Shown here one piece after another: positions 1 through 8,452 of a stretch of DNA of 64,000 nt; positions within the stretch are counted from its first letter, which is position 1, and the number at the start of each line of letters is the position of its first letter. The DNA comes from Sinorhizobium numidicum (GTDB lineage Bacteria; Pseudomonadota; Alphaproteobacteria; Rhizobiales; Rhizobiaceae), in the NCBI RefSeq assembly GCF_029892045.1, contig NZ_CP120367.1:1860001-1924000 (forward strand). The letters are read 5' to 3'. The notes beneath the pieces are model-generated. The model was not told the DNA's origin. It saw only the letters and a program-made list of their open reading frames with translations, and searched no databases. A program made the position numbers and the translations under genes.

Positions 1-837
1 CCCGAATCTGAGGTGCTCCGGCCTCAGCCCGACAGTCAGCGGCCCCGACGCGCCCTCGACCGGAAATCTGGCGCCGTTCACGGTAACCGTGCCGCCCTCG
101 GCTTCGCCGGCAATGAGGTTGATGGGCGGCGAGCCGATGAAGCCGGCGACGAACAGGCTCGACGGCTTGAGATAGAGGTCGTCCGGCGTCCCGACCTGCT
201 CGATCCGGCCGGCGCGCATGCAGATGATACGGTCGGCCATCGTCGTCGCCTCGATCTGGTCATGCGTGACGAGGACGGTCGTCACGCCGAGCTGCTCGTG
301 CAGCGACTTGATCTCAGTCCGCATCGAAAGACGGAGCGAAGCGTCGAGGTTGGAGAGCGGCTCGTCGAGGAGCAGCAGCTGCGGCTCCTTCACGAGGGCG
401 CGTGCAAGGGCGACGCGCTGCTGCTGGCCGCCGGAAAGCTCGCTGGGGCGACGATCCAGCAGCTCCGCGACCCGGACAAGGTCCGCGGCGGCCTTCACCC
501 GGACGAGAGCTTCGTCGCGCGGCGTTTTCTTGAACCGCAGTGGAAACAGGATGTTGTCGCGCACGCTCATGTGCGGGTAGAGCGCGTAGGATTGAAAGAC
601 GATGCCGACATTGCGGTCGCGTGCCTCTACCTCGTTGACGACATGGCCGTCAAAGAGGAGCTCGCCGCCGCTCGGAAGATAGACGCCGGCGAGCATGAAC
701 AGGCTCGTCGACTTGCCGCAGCCGGATGGGCCGAGAAGTGCGACGAACTCGCCGTCCTCAATGACGAGGTTCATATCGGGAATCACCTCGACGGCGCCGA
801 AGCGTTTCACCACGTTGCGGAATTCGATCTTCGCCAT
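1..837 (-). CDS. Sugar ABC transporter ATPase (UgpC/MalK type), 3' end cut by window edge
   Basis: Cytoplasmic ATPase powering the importer encoded by the next three genes. The visible 279 residues start MAKIEFRNVVKRFG and hold Walker A (GPSGCGKST), the Q-loop ([16 protein letters not shown]), the signature LSGGQQQRVALARAL, Walker B ([13 protein letters not shown]) and the H-loop (VLVTHDQIEATT). The start of the C-terminal regulatory TOBE domain follows (VGLRPEHLRFG), and the frame is open to base 1, so the last part is missing. It is read after the two permeases, the usual order in MalK-type operons. The family is clear; the substrate is not. Confidence 0.93.
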   Translation of the reverse strand, partial: MAKIEFRNVVKRFGAVEVIPDMNLVIEDGEFVALLGPSGCGKSTSLFMLAGVYLPSGGELLFDGHVVNEVEARDRNVGIVFQSYALYPHMSVRDNILFPLRFKKTPRDEALVRVKAAADLVRVAELLDRRPSELSGGQQQRVALARALVKEPQLLLLDEPLSNLDASLRLSMRTEIKSLHEQLGVTTVLVTHDQIEATTMADRIICMRAGRIEQVGTPDDLYLKPSSLFVAGFIGSPPINLIAGEAEGGTVTVNGARFPVEGASGPLTVGLRPEHLRFG

Positions 838-842
838 CGTCC

Positions 843-1943
843 TCAGCCCTTCACGCCGCCAATCGACATCTGCATGAGATAGCGCTGCGCGGCCATGTAG
901 AGGATGAGACTCGGGACGAGGTAGAAGACGCCGACCGCAGAGACGACGCCGTAGTCGACGCCCATGACATCATCGCGTACCCAGTACATGTAGAGGCTCA
1001 TTGTCCAGTTGCTGTTCCTGATCAGGAATGTGAACACGAAGATGTACTCTTCCCAGCCGCGGATGAAGGTGAAGACTGCGATGGCGAGGATGCCGTTCCT
1101 CACCTGCGGCAGCACCACGCTCACGAATGCCTGCCGCCGTGACGCGCCGTCGGTCAGCGCGCTCATCTCGATGTCCCACGGCACTGCGTCGAAGAAACCC
1201 TTCATGATGAAAATCGCAAACGGCAGTTCGAAGGCGACAAGCACAAGTATGACGCCGAAAAGCGTGTCCAGGAGCCCGATCCAGTAGAGCATCAGGAACA
1301 TCGGCACGATCAGCGTCAGCACGGGGAAAGCGTGGAGCACCAGGAGCGAGCGCAGCATCGAGGAGCGGCCGGGGAACTGGAAGCGCGACAGGTAGTAGGC
1401 TGCCAATGAGGCGACGGTGACGACGATGGCGGTCTGCGCGCCGGCGATCAGGATCGAGTTGCCGAAGGCATGCCAGACGTTGGGAAACTGGACCGCGCCC
1501 TTGACTTCCCCGATCCGCGACCGCACCACCGAGGCGAAGTCCGGCTCCCACAGGAAGATGAAATTGCCGACGTGCAGGTCGGGGCCGACCAGCAGGGCGA
1601 AAGCGAAGGCAGCGATCGCGGCGACTGCGGCAATGCCGATCCATAGCTGGCGCCGGCTTTGCGCGAGCGCGGCAGTGAGCCAGAAGGCAACGACGGCCGG
1701 CACGACCACGGCCATCGAGCGCCACAGAACCGCTGTCTCGGCAACGCCGGTCCTGGCCGAGAACGCGATCGTGACGAGCCAGAAATAGGGGAGAATGATC
1801 GGCAGCGACACGGCGATCAGGAAGGCGTAGAGGACGACCGCCTTGGTGCGCCGGACGCCACGCGCCCGCGCTGCCAATGCATCCCAATCGACCGTCGGCT
1901 CGGATGCCGTCGTGGACGCCATGGGGATCGGTTGCGCGGCCAT
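843..1943 (-). CDS. Sugar ABC transporter permease, MalG type, with an extra membrane insert
   Basis: Inner-membrane permease of 366 residues. The C-terminal half has the binding-protein-dependent permease fold with the ATPase-docking EAA-like loop (MSALTDGASRRQAFVSVVLP). Between the first membrane helix and the core lies an insert of about 100 residues (roughly 70-165) with two further hydrophobic stretches, making it longer than the usual 270-300 residues of MalG. Its start lies 1 bp past the stop of the upstream permease, so the two are probably translated together. Substrate unknown; the insert may shape the periplasmic face. Confidence 0.9.
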   Translation of the reverse strand: MAAQPIPMASTTASEPTVDWDALAARARGVRRTKAVVLYAFLIAVSLPIILPYFWLVTIAFSARTGVAETAVLWRSMAVVVPAVVAFWLTAALAQSRRQLWIGIAAVAAIAAFAFALLVGPDLHVGNFIFLWEPDFASVVRSRIGEVKGAVQFPNVWHAFGNSILIAGAQTAIVVTVASLAAYYLSRFQFPGRSSMLRSLLVLHAFPVLTLIVPMFLMLYWIGLLDTLFGVILVLVAFELPFAIFIMKGFFDAVPWDIEMSALTDGASRRQAFVSVVLPQVRNGILAIAVFTFIRGWEEYIFVFTFLIRNSNWTMSLYMYWVRDDVMGVDYGVVSAVGVFYLVPSLILYMAAQRYLMQMSIGGVKG

Positions 1944-1944
1944 C

Positions 1945-2898
1945 TCAATGCACCTCGATACGCGGGCGCTGCAGCAGGCGCTCCATGTCGAAGAAGCGCC
2001 AGCCGATGAGCGCGACGACTACGCCGATGACGATGAGAAAAAGCGCAAGCGCCGCCCCGTAGGCGTATTGGCCGCTCTCGAAGGCGCGACGGTACACGTA
2101 AAGCGCATAGACAGTCGTGTCGTAGAACGGACCGCCCTTGGTGAGGAGCAGGATGTACTCGAAGCTGACCAGCAGCGAGAGTGTCTGGTAGATCGTCACA
2201 AAGCTGATCGGCCAACGCAGCGCCGGCAGGGTGATGAAGCGGATCTTTGCGAACGTTCCGGCGCCGTCCACTGCCGCGGCATGGAAAAGGTGCTCGGGAA
2301 TCCCGCGGATCGCGGCGGTGAAGATGATCATGCCCATCGAAGCGCCGATGAAGCCGTTCGAGATGATGATGAGCGCGATCGGAGCCGAGGTCAGCAGGTC
2401 GAGCGGCGCGTCGAGGCCGAACGCCTGCATGAGGACCTGGTTTACGAGGCCTGCTTCGGTGGGGCTCACCGCCCACAGCCAGAGCAGGATGTAAAGGACT
2501 GACGGGCTCATCCGCGGCAGCAGCCACACGCCCCGGAAGAAGCTGCCGGATACATTCCTGATCGCCGTGGTGGTGATGGCGAGGATCAGGCCAAAGGTTA
2601 CGTTGAAGATCGCCAGCGTGCCGAAGACGTAGATGAAGGTCAGCCCGATGACCTGCGACAACCGGCGATCGGTTCGAAAGACCTTCTCGTACTGCTCGGT
2701 GGTGAACTCGCTGATGCGGAGCGAGCGGCTGAGGTCGGTGAACGACACTGCGATATCGATGATCACCGGGACGACGAAGAAGAGGACCGTCAGGACGATC
2801 GCCGGGCCGAGAAAGATCACAAAGTTCGTGCGCCTGCGGGCCGCCGACCCCGCATGGCCGCGCCGCTCGATCGTGAGTTCATCTGCTATCGTCGTCAT
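1945..2898 (-). CDS. Sugar ABC transporter permease, MalF type
   Basis: Inner-membrane permease of 317 residues with six predicted helices and an EAA loop (FHAAAVDGAGTFAKIRFITLPAL). The ATG at 2898 (MTTIADEL) is preferred over a TTG at 2928, because the longer form would begin right beside the perfect palindrome at 2931-2954. It pairs with the MalG-type permease just downstream and follows the binding-protein gene. The importer is of the CUT1 carbohydrate class; the sequence does not reveal the sugar. Confidence 0.9.
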   Translation of the reverse strand: MTTIADELTIERRGHAGSAARRRTNFVIFLGPAIVLTVLFFVVPVIIDIAVSFTDLSRSLRISEFTTEQYEKVFRTDRRLSQVIGLTFIYVFGTLAIFNVTFGLILAITTTAIRNVSGSFFRGVWLLPRMSPSVLYILLWLWAVSPTEAGLVNQVLMQAFGLDAPLDLLTSAPIALIIISNGFIGASMGMIIFTAAIRGIPEHLFHAAAVDGAGTFAKIRFITLPALRWPISFVTIYQTLSLLVSFEYILLLTKGGPFYDTTVYALYVYRRAFESGQYAYGAALALFLIVIGVVVALIGWRFFDMERLLQRPRIEVH

Positions 2899-2930
2899 CG
2901 TTTGGCTCGCACGGCAGACGTCTTGCAACC

Positions 2931-2954
2931 CTCGACCCGGCGCGCCGGGTCGAG
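2931..2954. promoter_or_regulatory. Perfect 24-bp palindrome between binding-protein and permease genes
   Basis: CTCGACCCGGCG is followed at once by its exact reverse complement CGCCGGGTCGAG. It lies 19 bp after the binding-protein stop and 32 bp before the preferred permease start, with no T tract. Such hairpins between a binding-protein gene and its permeases commonly raise binding-protein output by stabilising the 5' part of the mRNA or by partial termination, as between malE and malF. That role is inferred here. Confidence 0.6.
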
Positions 2955-2973
2955 GTCGCGAGAGCGATCGGAC

Positions 2974-4347
2974 CTATTTGACGATCACGTCCTCGAGGGA
3001 GGACGACGCCTCCCCAATGACGAAATCAGCTGCTTCCTGCGCCGACAGCCGCCCCGATTCTATGCCTTGAATCCCGGCATAGATAATGCCGTTGAGTTCG
3101 CCGAAGTGCGAGTTGTTGGGCAGGAACTTGGTGATCTTGAGCAGTTCGGTTGCCCTGGCGAGCGGCCAGGCCTTGGCATAGCGCGGGTCTTCGAGTTGCT
3201 CGGGTTTGATGCCGAGATGTGTCGTCGTGACCGCGTGATCGGTATTGAGGTCGGCCGCCGAAGCGTGGCCAAGCAGGCGGACGACGAGCTCCGGCTCCTT
3301 CGTGTCGGCAGCGATCGCATAGACGATCGGATGGGTCAGACTGACCGGCGAGCCGCCTTTCTGGGGTGCCGGGCCAGCGATCCAGCCCCAATCCGCGAAG
3401 AAGGCCTTCTCGTCCTGCGGCAGGCCATAGGTCGGGAACGCGACGCTGCCGAGATCCCAGATGCCGTACATCCAGAATGCGGCGTTGCCGGTGTAGAATT
3501 CCTTGCGCAGCGCATCGAATTCCATCGCCGTGTTGTTGGCCGGGATGACCCCTTCCTTCACCCCGCGCTCGAACCAACCGAAGGCGGCAGCGAGCTTGTC
3601 GCGCTCGAGGAGCAGGTTGCCGGTTTCCGGATCGACGAAGTTGCTGCCGTAGGCCTGGAAGACCATGATGTAGTCCGGACCCTTGTTCGGCCGGTGAAGC
3701 ACGCCGTATTGCGCTTTTGTCTTGTCGACGACCTGCTTGGCGATATCCAGCACCTCGTCCATCGTCAGGTCGCCCGACAACGCCCGCTCCGGCATGGCGT
3801 CGACGAAGGCAGCGTCATAGCCGGCTTCGCGCAGGAGCTTCTTGTTATAGAAGAACATCCTCGCCTCGGCGTCCTGCGGAATCGCGTAGGTGCCGTCGGG
3901 ACACTTCGCCGATGACCAAAGCGACGGAAAGATCGTGCCGAAGTGCTGAGGGTACTTGGCAATATAGTCGTCGAGCTTGAGAACGAAGCCATCCTCCTGG
4001 AAGGCGCAGATCCACTCATGCGCGGCGATGAATATATCGGGACCTTCGCCGATGCCGAACACCTTGAGAAGTTGTAGTGCGTCATCGTCGAATCCCTTGG
4101 CGGGGCTCTCGCGCACGGCAACCTCTACGCGCTTGGAGGAACCCTCGGTCTCAAGTTCCTTGTTCAGCCGCTCGGCAGCCTTGATCACATTGCCGGGGCG
4201 CAGCGGCCCGGATGGATCCTGACGCGACCAGAGCTCGAGCTTCACGGTTTCTTGCGCGAACAGAGGCGTCGCCGCAAGGAAGGCGGCACTGCCGCCCGCC
4301 AATACCGCGCTCAGAAGCGCAGCCGTTCCGATTTTCCAGTGAATCAT
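2974..4347 (-). CDS. Periplasmic sugar-binding protein of the first ABC importer
   Basis: Extracellular solute-binding protein, family 1, 457 residues. The N-terminus is a Sec-type signal peptide (basic MIHWK, a long Ala/Leu core, likely cleavage after FAQ before ETVKLELW). The start at 4347 is set by a GGAGG about 8 bp upstream; the frame is open further but lacks signal-peptide character there. It leads an operon continuing with two permeases and an ATPase. The gene starts less than 100 bp from a divergent LacI-type regulator with a palindrome between them, so it is probably repressed by that protein until its sugar is present. Confidence 0.9.
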   Translation of the reverse strand: MIHWKIGTAALLSAVLAGGSAAFLAATPLFAQETVKLELWSRQDPSGPLRPGNVIKAAERLNKELETEGSSKRVEVAVRESPAKGFDDDALQLLKVFGIGEGPDIFIAAHEWICAFQEDGFVLKLDDYIAKYPQHFGTIFPSLWSSAKCPDGTYAIPQDAEARMFFYNKKLLREAGYDAAFVDAMPERALSGDLTMDEVLDIAKQVVDKTKAQYGVLHRPNKGPDYIMVFQAYGSNFVDPETGNLLLERDKLAAAFGWFERGVKEGVIPANNTAMEFDALRKEFYTGNAAFWMYGIWDLGSVAFPTYGLPQDEKAFFADWGWIAGPAPQKGGSPVSLTHPIVYAIAADTKEPELVVRLLGHASAADLNTDHAVTTTHLGIKPEQLEDPRYAKAWPLARATELLKITKFLPNNSHFGELNGIIYAGIQGIESGRLSAQEAADFVIGEASSSLEDVIVK

Positions 4348-4395
4348 CCTGATTTCCTCCCTGCCGCGACACGCTTTCATCGTGCCGTCATTGAT

Positions 4396-4415
4396 TGTTG
4401 CAATGCTGTGCAACA
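4396..4415. promoter_or_regulatory. Probable LacI-family operator between divergent genes
   Basis: Inverted repeat TGTTGCA-N6-TGCAACA, 20 bp, with perfect 7-bp arms. It sits between the binding-protein start (4347, minus) and the regulator start (4439, plus), where an autoregulating LacI-family protein usually binds. Binding is inferred from symmetry and place. Confidence 0.55.
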
Positions 4416-4438
4416 TGATTATGAATGCGCTTCGGGGA

Positions 4439-5482
4439 ATGTCCAGCGGAGTCGAGCCGGTGTCGGATACCAGAGACAGCAGCCAGGGCCGCTTCGTGAG
4501 CGCCCAGGCAGTCGCCGAGCGTGCGGGCGTGTCCCGGTCGGCGGTCTCGCGGGCCTTCACCCCTGGCGCAAGCATCGCACCAGCAACGCTGGCGCGGGTG
4601 CGGGAGGCAGCCGCCGCGCTCGGATACCAAGTCAACGATCTCGCCCGCGGGCTTCTCGCCAATCGAAGCCGGCTGGTCGGGCTCGTGACCTCCGACGCCG
4701 ATACTCCATTCCGAGCCCAGATGATTGCGGCCCTCTCGCACGCCTTGATCGAGCGCTCCAACGTGCCGGCGATCATCAGCATCGGCCCCACAGCGGACGA
4801 TGTTGCGAATGCCAGCCGTCAGTTGCTGCGCTATCGCGCGGAGGCGACCGTCTTCCTCTCGGGCTCGCCGCCGGCCAGCCTTGTCGAGATCACGCGGCGA
4901 AACGGACAGCCGCTGATCCTGGTAAATCGGGCCGAGATCGGCCTCGACAGCGTCCATTGCGACGACAGGGACGGCGCGCAGCAGGCCTTTGAGGCCCTGT
5001 GCATGGCAGGAGCCTCCCGGTTCGCCGTGGTCAACACGGCGAACCCGAGCCCGAGCCTCGCCGCCCGCGAGCACGGTTTCGCTGAATTTGCCGCTGCTTC
5101 CGGATTCGAAGCGAGGATCGTTCGGGCCGGCCGCGCCGACTATGATGGCGGGCAAGAGGCGGCGCGACAGCTTCTGGAGAGCGGCCCGGCGCCCGACGCG
5201 GTCTTCTGCGTGAATGATCTCATGGCGTTCGGAACGCTCGATCACCTTCGCGGCGCGGGCCTGCGCGTGCCTGACGACGTTTCGGTCATCGGCTTCGACG
5301 ATGTGCCCATCGCCGCATGGTCTTCCTACAGTCTGACCACGCTGCGACAAGATCCCCGGCGGATTGCCCGCGAGGTCGTATCGATTCTCGACCGGCGCCT
5401 CGCCGAACCCGACTCGCCGCCGATTTCCGTCTACTTCCGGGTCGAGCTCGTTGTTCGCGAAACAGTCAGAGCGCGCCGGTAG
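4439..5482 (+). CDS. LacI-family transcriptional regulator
   Basis: 347-residue repressor-type protein. Near the N-terminus is the LacI helix-turn-helix (VSAQAVAERAGVSRSAVSRAFTPGA) and hinge helix (LARGLLANRS), followed by a periplasmic-binding-protein-like sensor domain ending in VSVIGFDDVPIAAWSSYSLTTLRQ. The frame is open from a GTG at 4382, but that start would leave only 34 bp for two divergent promoters and would place the palindrome at 4396-4415 inside the gene. The ATG at 4439 is therefore preferred, with 4421 possible. It probably controls the divergent importer and perhaps the downstream phosphodiesterase and sulfatase genes. Confidence 0.88.
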   Translation: MSSGVEPVSDTRDSSQGRFVSAQAVAERAGVSRSAVSRAFTPGASIAPATLARVREAAAALGYQVNDLARGLLANRSRLVGLVTSDADTPFRAQMIAALSHALIERSNVPAIISIGPTADDVANASRQLLRYRAEATVFLSGSPPASLVEITRRNGQPLILVNRAEIGLDSVHCDDRDGAQQAFEALCMAGASRFAVVNTANPSPSLAAREHGFAEFAAASGFEARIVRAGRADYDGGQEAARQLLESGPAPDAVFCVNDLMAFGTLDHLRGAGLRVPDDVSVIGFDDVPIAAWSSYSLTTLRQDPRRIAREVVSILDRRLAEPDSPPISVYFRVELVVRETVRARR

Positions 5483-5519
5483 AGAAGTCGCGCTCTTACG
5501 ATAGAGGATCAAATCAAAT

Positions 5520-6329
5520 ATGGCCTTCAGCTTCTTTGCCCGCGAAGCGGGACGTGTCCATGTCTGTGGCCACCGCGGCTACAGTCTCCATTACCCGGAG
5601 AATACGTTGCCGGCATTCGAAGCGGCAAAGGCCGCAGGGGCGACAACAGTCGAGATCGACGTCGTGCTGACCACAGACGGTGAGCCGATCGTCCTGCACG
5701 ACTTGACCGTCGATAGGACGACAAACGGACACGGCTTTGCAGCCGACCTCAGCCTCGAGCAGATCCGCAGACTGGATGCGGGGGTCCGGTTTCATCGCGC
5801 TTTCGCCGGAACGAAGATCCCGACCTTGGCGGAGGCGCTCGAGTGGGCGAAGGCGGACAACATGGGGGTTGTGCTCGAAATCAAGGAGGTGGAGCGGCCG
5901 GACATTGCCGTTGATCACGTGGCAGCCTTGCTGCGAGCAACGGACACTGTCGACCGGGTCATTGTCATCAGCTTCGACCACGTGATGCTGAAGCGTGCGG
6001 TCGAGCGCCACCCGGGCCTCAGGACCGAAGCCATCACCCACGCCCGCCATGCCGACCTCGTCGGGGTGTTGAAGGCGTGCAGCGCGAACTCGGTCTCGAT
6101 CGAGCTTGACATGTTCCGCACCGACGATGCGAAGGCGTTGCATGAAGCGGGCTTCAGCACCCGCGTACACGTGCCTCGTCCCGACGTGCTCGCCCCGTAT
6201 TGGCGCGGCGGACGCGATCCCTTGCCGAAGCTCGTGCAATGGATCGCCGACGGGCTCATCGACACGATCTCGGGTGATGACGTGCCGTTCATCGCCATGC
6301 TCGTCAAGCGCGCCGGCCGCGCCGGCTGA
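5520..6329 (+). CDS. Glycerophosphodiester phosphodiesterase (UgpQ-like)
   Basis: TIM-barrel phosphodiesterase of 269 residues. The GDPD signature residues are present: HRG in CGHRGYSLHYPENTLPAF, the metal ligands E and D in VEIDVVLTTDG, and the second catalytic His in IVLHDLTVDRTT. No signal peptide is visible, so it probably acts in the cytoplasm on an imported glycerophosphodiester or related phosphodiester. It lies 37 bp after the LacI gene in the same direction, which ties it to the divergent importer. The family is sure; the real substrate may not be a classical glycerophosphodiester. Confidence 0.88.
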   Translation: MAFSFFAREAGRVHVCGHRGYSLHYPENTLPAFEAAKAAGATTVEIDVVLTTDGEPIVLHDLTVDRTTNGHGFAADLSLEQIRRLDAGVRFHRAFAGTKIPTLAEALEWAKADNMGVVLEIKEVERPDIAVDHVAALLRATDTVDRVIVISFDHVMLKRAVERHPGLRTEAITHARHADLVGVLKACSANSVSIELDMFRTDDAKALHEAGFSTRVHVPRPDVLAPYWRGGRDPLPKLVQWIADGLIDTISGDDVPFIAMLVKRAGRAG

Positions 6330-6385
6330 GGCCCCATCGAGATCAGCCGACCATAGCCGATAGCTCTCGACGATCGTCTGCGGCG

Positions 6386-6712
6386 GTGGAAGCCGTCGTG
6401 CGCGAGACGGACCGTGAATGCGAAGATCTCATTGTCGCTGACCTCGCCCGTCAGTTTCCGGACGATAGCTTTCTCGGCAAAGTGCGAAGGCTTCGCACCC
6501 CGCAGGCGTCTGCGGTCTGGGTGATCGACCGGATCGATGGCACCCACGACTTCCTCACCGGAATTCCGGTCTGGTGCGTCTCTTTGGGTCTGGTCGTCGG
6601 CGGCGAGCTGGCGCTCGGGATTTCTACAATCCACTTGCGGCCGCTTTTTTTTCGGCGAAAATAAGTGGCGGCGCCTTCCTGCTGCATTCGGCAGCTCTGA
6701 ATGAGGGACAGC
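6386..6712 (+). pseudogene. Decayed inositol-monophosphatase-family gene
   Basis: One frame carries ETDRECEDLIVADLARQFPDD and then the family hallmark as WVIDRIDGTHDFLTGIPVWC. After the Gly codon at 6617-6619 the homology moves to another frame, reading FYNPLAAAFFSAKISGGAFL from 6622, as in the family stretch normally following GxIYNP. One base is missing at 6620-6621. The N-terminal helix is absent, the usual metal-binding GEE is LGKV here, and the C-terminal third is gone, overlapped by the sulfatase gene. This is a relic, not a working phosphatase. Confidence 0.72.
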
Positions 6713-6721
6713 CGAGGCTCG

Positions 6722-8239
6722 ATGAAGGCCGTCTTCGTACTCTTTGATTCGCTGAACCGCCACGTGCTCGCCCCGTACGGGGGAAAGCGGGTGCCGACGC
6801 CCAATTTCGCCCGCTTGGCCGATCGCACCGCAACATTCGAGCGCCACTATGTCGGCAGCCTGCCCTGCATGCCGGCGCGCCGCGACCTGCAGACCGGACG
6901 GCTCAGCTTTCTCCACAGGAGCTGGGGACCGCTTGAGCCGTTCGACAATTCCTTTCCCGAGCTGCTGCGCCGGGCCGCCTCTTATAGCCACCTCGTCACT
7001 GACCACTTCCACTATTTCGAGGATGGCGGCGCCACCTATCACACCCGGTATGACAGCTACGACTTCATCCGCGGGCAGGAGGGCGACCCGTGGAAAGCCA
7101 TGGTGCAGCCACCATGGGAGCGCCTTCGCCAGATGTATCATGAGCGGCAATTCAGCCAGTCCGCACGCGACAAGTTTCGGCGCAACATCGTGAACCGCGA
7201 GTTCATCAAGGACGAGAGCGAGTTCCCGTCGGTGCGCTGCTTCGGCGCCGGACTGGAGTTCCTCGAGCGCAACCGAACCGCGGACAACTGGCTCCTGCAG
7301 ATCGAGACATTCGACCCGCATGAACCCTTCACCGCGCCCGAGCGGTTTCGCGAGGAATTCAGGACGGGCTGGAACGGTCCGGTTCGCGACTGGCCGCGCT
7401 ACGGGCGCGTCGACGAACTGCCGGAAGAGTGCGAGGAATTGCGGGCCAACTACTACGCCGTCGTCGCGCTTTGCGATTTCCTCATCGGGCAGCTTCTCGA
7501 TTATTTCGATGCGCACGACCTTTGGCGCGACACCGCGCTTGTTGTCACCACCGATCACGGCTTTCTTCTCGGCGAGCACGATTTCTGGGCGAAGAACCGG
7601 ATGAACATGTATGAGGAGATCGTGCATATCCCGCTCTTCGTGCACGATCCGCGCCGGCCGGGAAGCGCCGGCGTCCGGCGGTCGGCTCTGACCCAGACCA
7701 TCGATCTCGCGCCGACATTCCTCGATCTGTTCGACGTGCGGGCCGTTGCCGAGATGCAGGGGCATTCGCTCTTGCCGCTGCTCGACGCCGATCGCTCGCT
7801 GCGGGAGGGCGCACTGTTCGGCTATTTCGGCGGTGCGATCAACGTGACGGACGGACGCTATACCTATCACCGGTTCCCGCCCGACCCTCGCTCCCAGGAG
7901 CTCTATCAATACACATTGATGCCGACGCACATCTGGGAGCCCTTCACGCCGGAGGAACTCGCTGGAGCCTCGCTTGCACAGCCAATGCCCTTCACGAAGG
8001 GAGCGCCGGTCCTCAAGATACCGGTGATCGAGCGGTCCCCCATCTTCGACAACTACGGTCCCGGCGCGCTCCTTGAGAGTGAAACACGGCTCTACGATCT
8101 CGCTGATGATCCAGGGCAGAATACACCCCTTTTCTCCCCGGAGATCGAGCACGCAATGACCCGTCTCATGCAGGATATCATGCGCGCCAATGATGCTCCG
8201 CCCGAAGCTTATGCACGTATTGCGATTGTGGCTAAGTAA
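6722..8239 (+). CDS. Cys-type sulfatase
   Basis: Alkaline-phosphatase-fold sulfatase of 505 residues. CMPARRDLQTGR near residue 44 is the C-x-P-x-R motif whose Cys is oxidised to formylglycine in active enzymes. An N-terminal Asp (LFDSLNRH) and TTDHGFLLGEH supply metal ligands. The ATG at 6722 (MKAVFVLFDSL) has GAGG 7 bp upstream and begins right at the core domain, so it is preferred to 6701. No signal peptide is seen, suggesting a cytoplasmic enzyme for a sulfated compound brought in by the neighbouring importer. No formylglycine-generating enzyme is encoded in the window. The exact substrate (sulfate ester or phosphonate) is unknown. Confidence 0.9.
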   Translation: MKAVFVLFDSLNRHVLAPYGGKRVPTPNFARLADRTATFERHYVGSLPCMPARRDLQTGRLSFLHRSWGPLEPFDNSFPELLRRAASYSHLVTDHFHYFEDGGATYHTRYDSYDFIRGQEGDPWKAMVQPPWERLRQMYHERQFSQSARDKFRRNIVNREFIKDESEFPSVRCFGAGLEFLERNRTADNWLLQIETFDPHEPFTAPERFREEFRTGWNGPVRDWPRYGRVDELPEECEELRANYYAVVALCDFLIGQLLDYFDAHDLWRDTALVVTTDHGFLLGEHDFWAKNRMNMYEEIVHIPLFVHDPRRPGSAGVRRSALTQTIDLAPTFLDLFDVRAVAEMQGHSLLPLLDADRSLREGALFGYFGGAINVTDGRYTYHRFPPDPRSQELYQYTLMPTHIWEPFTPEELAGASLAQPMPFTKGAPVLKIPVIERSPIFDNYGPGALLESETRLYDLADDPGQNTPLFSPEIEHAMTRLMQDIMRANDAPPEAYARIAIVAK

Positions 8240-8452
8240 TATAGGACGCTCGTTAGAGCTGCCGGGCGTCCATCGATGTGGTCATCCGATTCAACATTGA
8301 ACGCGATTCCACCCCGTTGATGGATCAACTGCGGTCCCTCGAATGTCCAGCCATGAACACTTAGGTGGCACGTACGTGCAAGAAACCGCCGCTCGGCGTG
8401 ACAAGCTCACCGGGAGCCATGCCCCTTCCATTAAGGATTCACTGGAACCAAC
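8240..8452. other. Convergent intergenic gap
   Basis: 213 bp between the sulfatase and the second importer, which converge here. No ORF with family resemblance and no stem followed by a T tract was seen. Confidence 0.5.

Noticed and set aside
13..882. Long open frame on the plus strand across the first 880 bases
   Set aside because: It is the shadow of the ATPase gene on the minus strand, which has all ABC motifs; the plus frame has none.
5915..8152. 745-codon open frame on the minus strand
   Set aside because: High-GC antisense shadow of the phosphodiesterase and sulfatase genes; no family motif and very unlikely composition.
8366..8380. TGGCAC-GTACG-TGCA, like a sigma-54 promoter
   Set aside because: The GG-to-GC distance is 9 rather than 10 bases, and the site lies between two convergent genes, so nothing would be transcribed from it.
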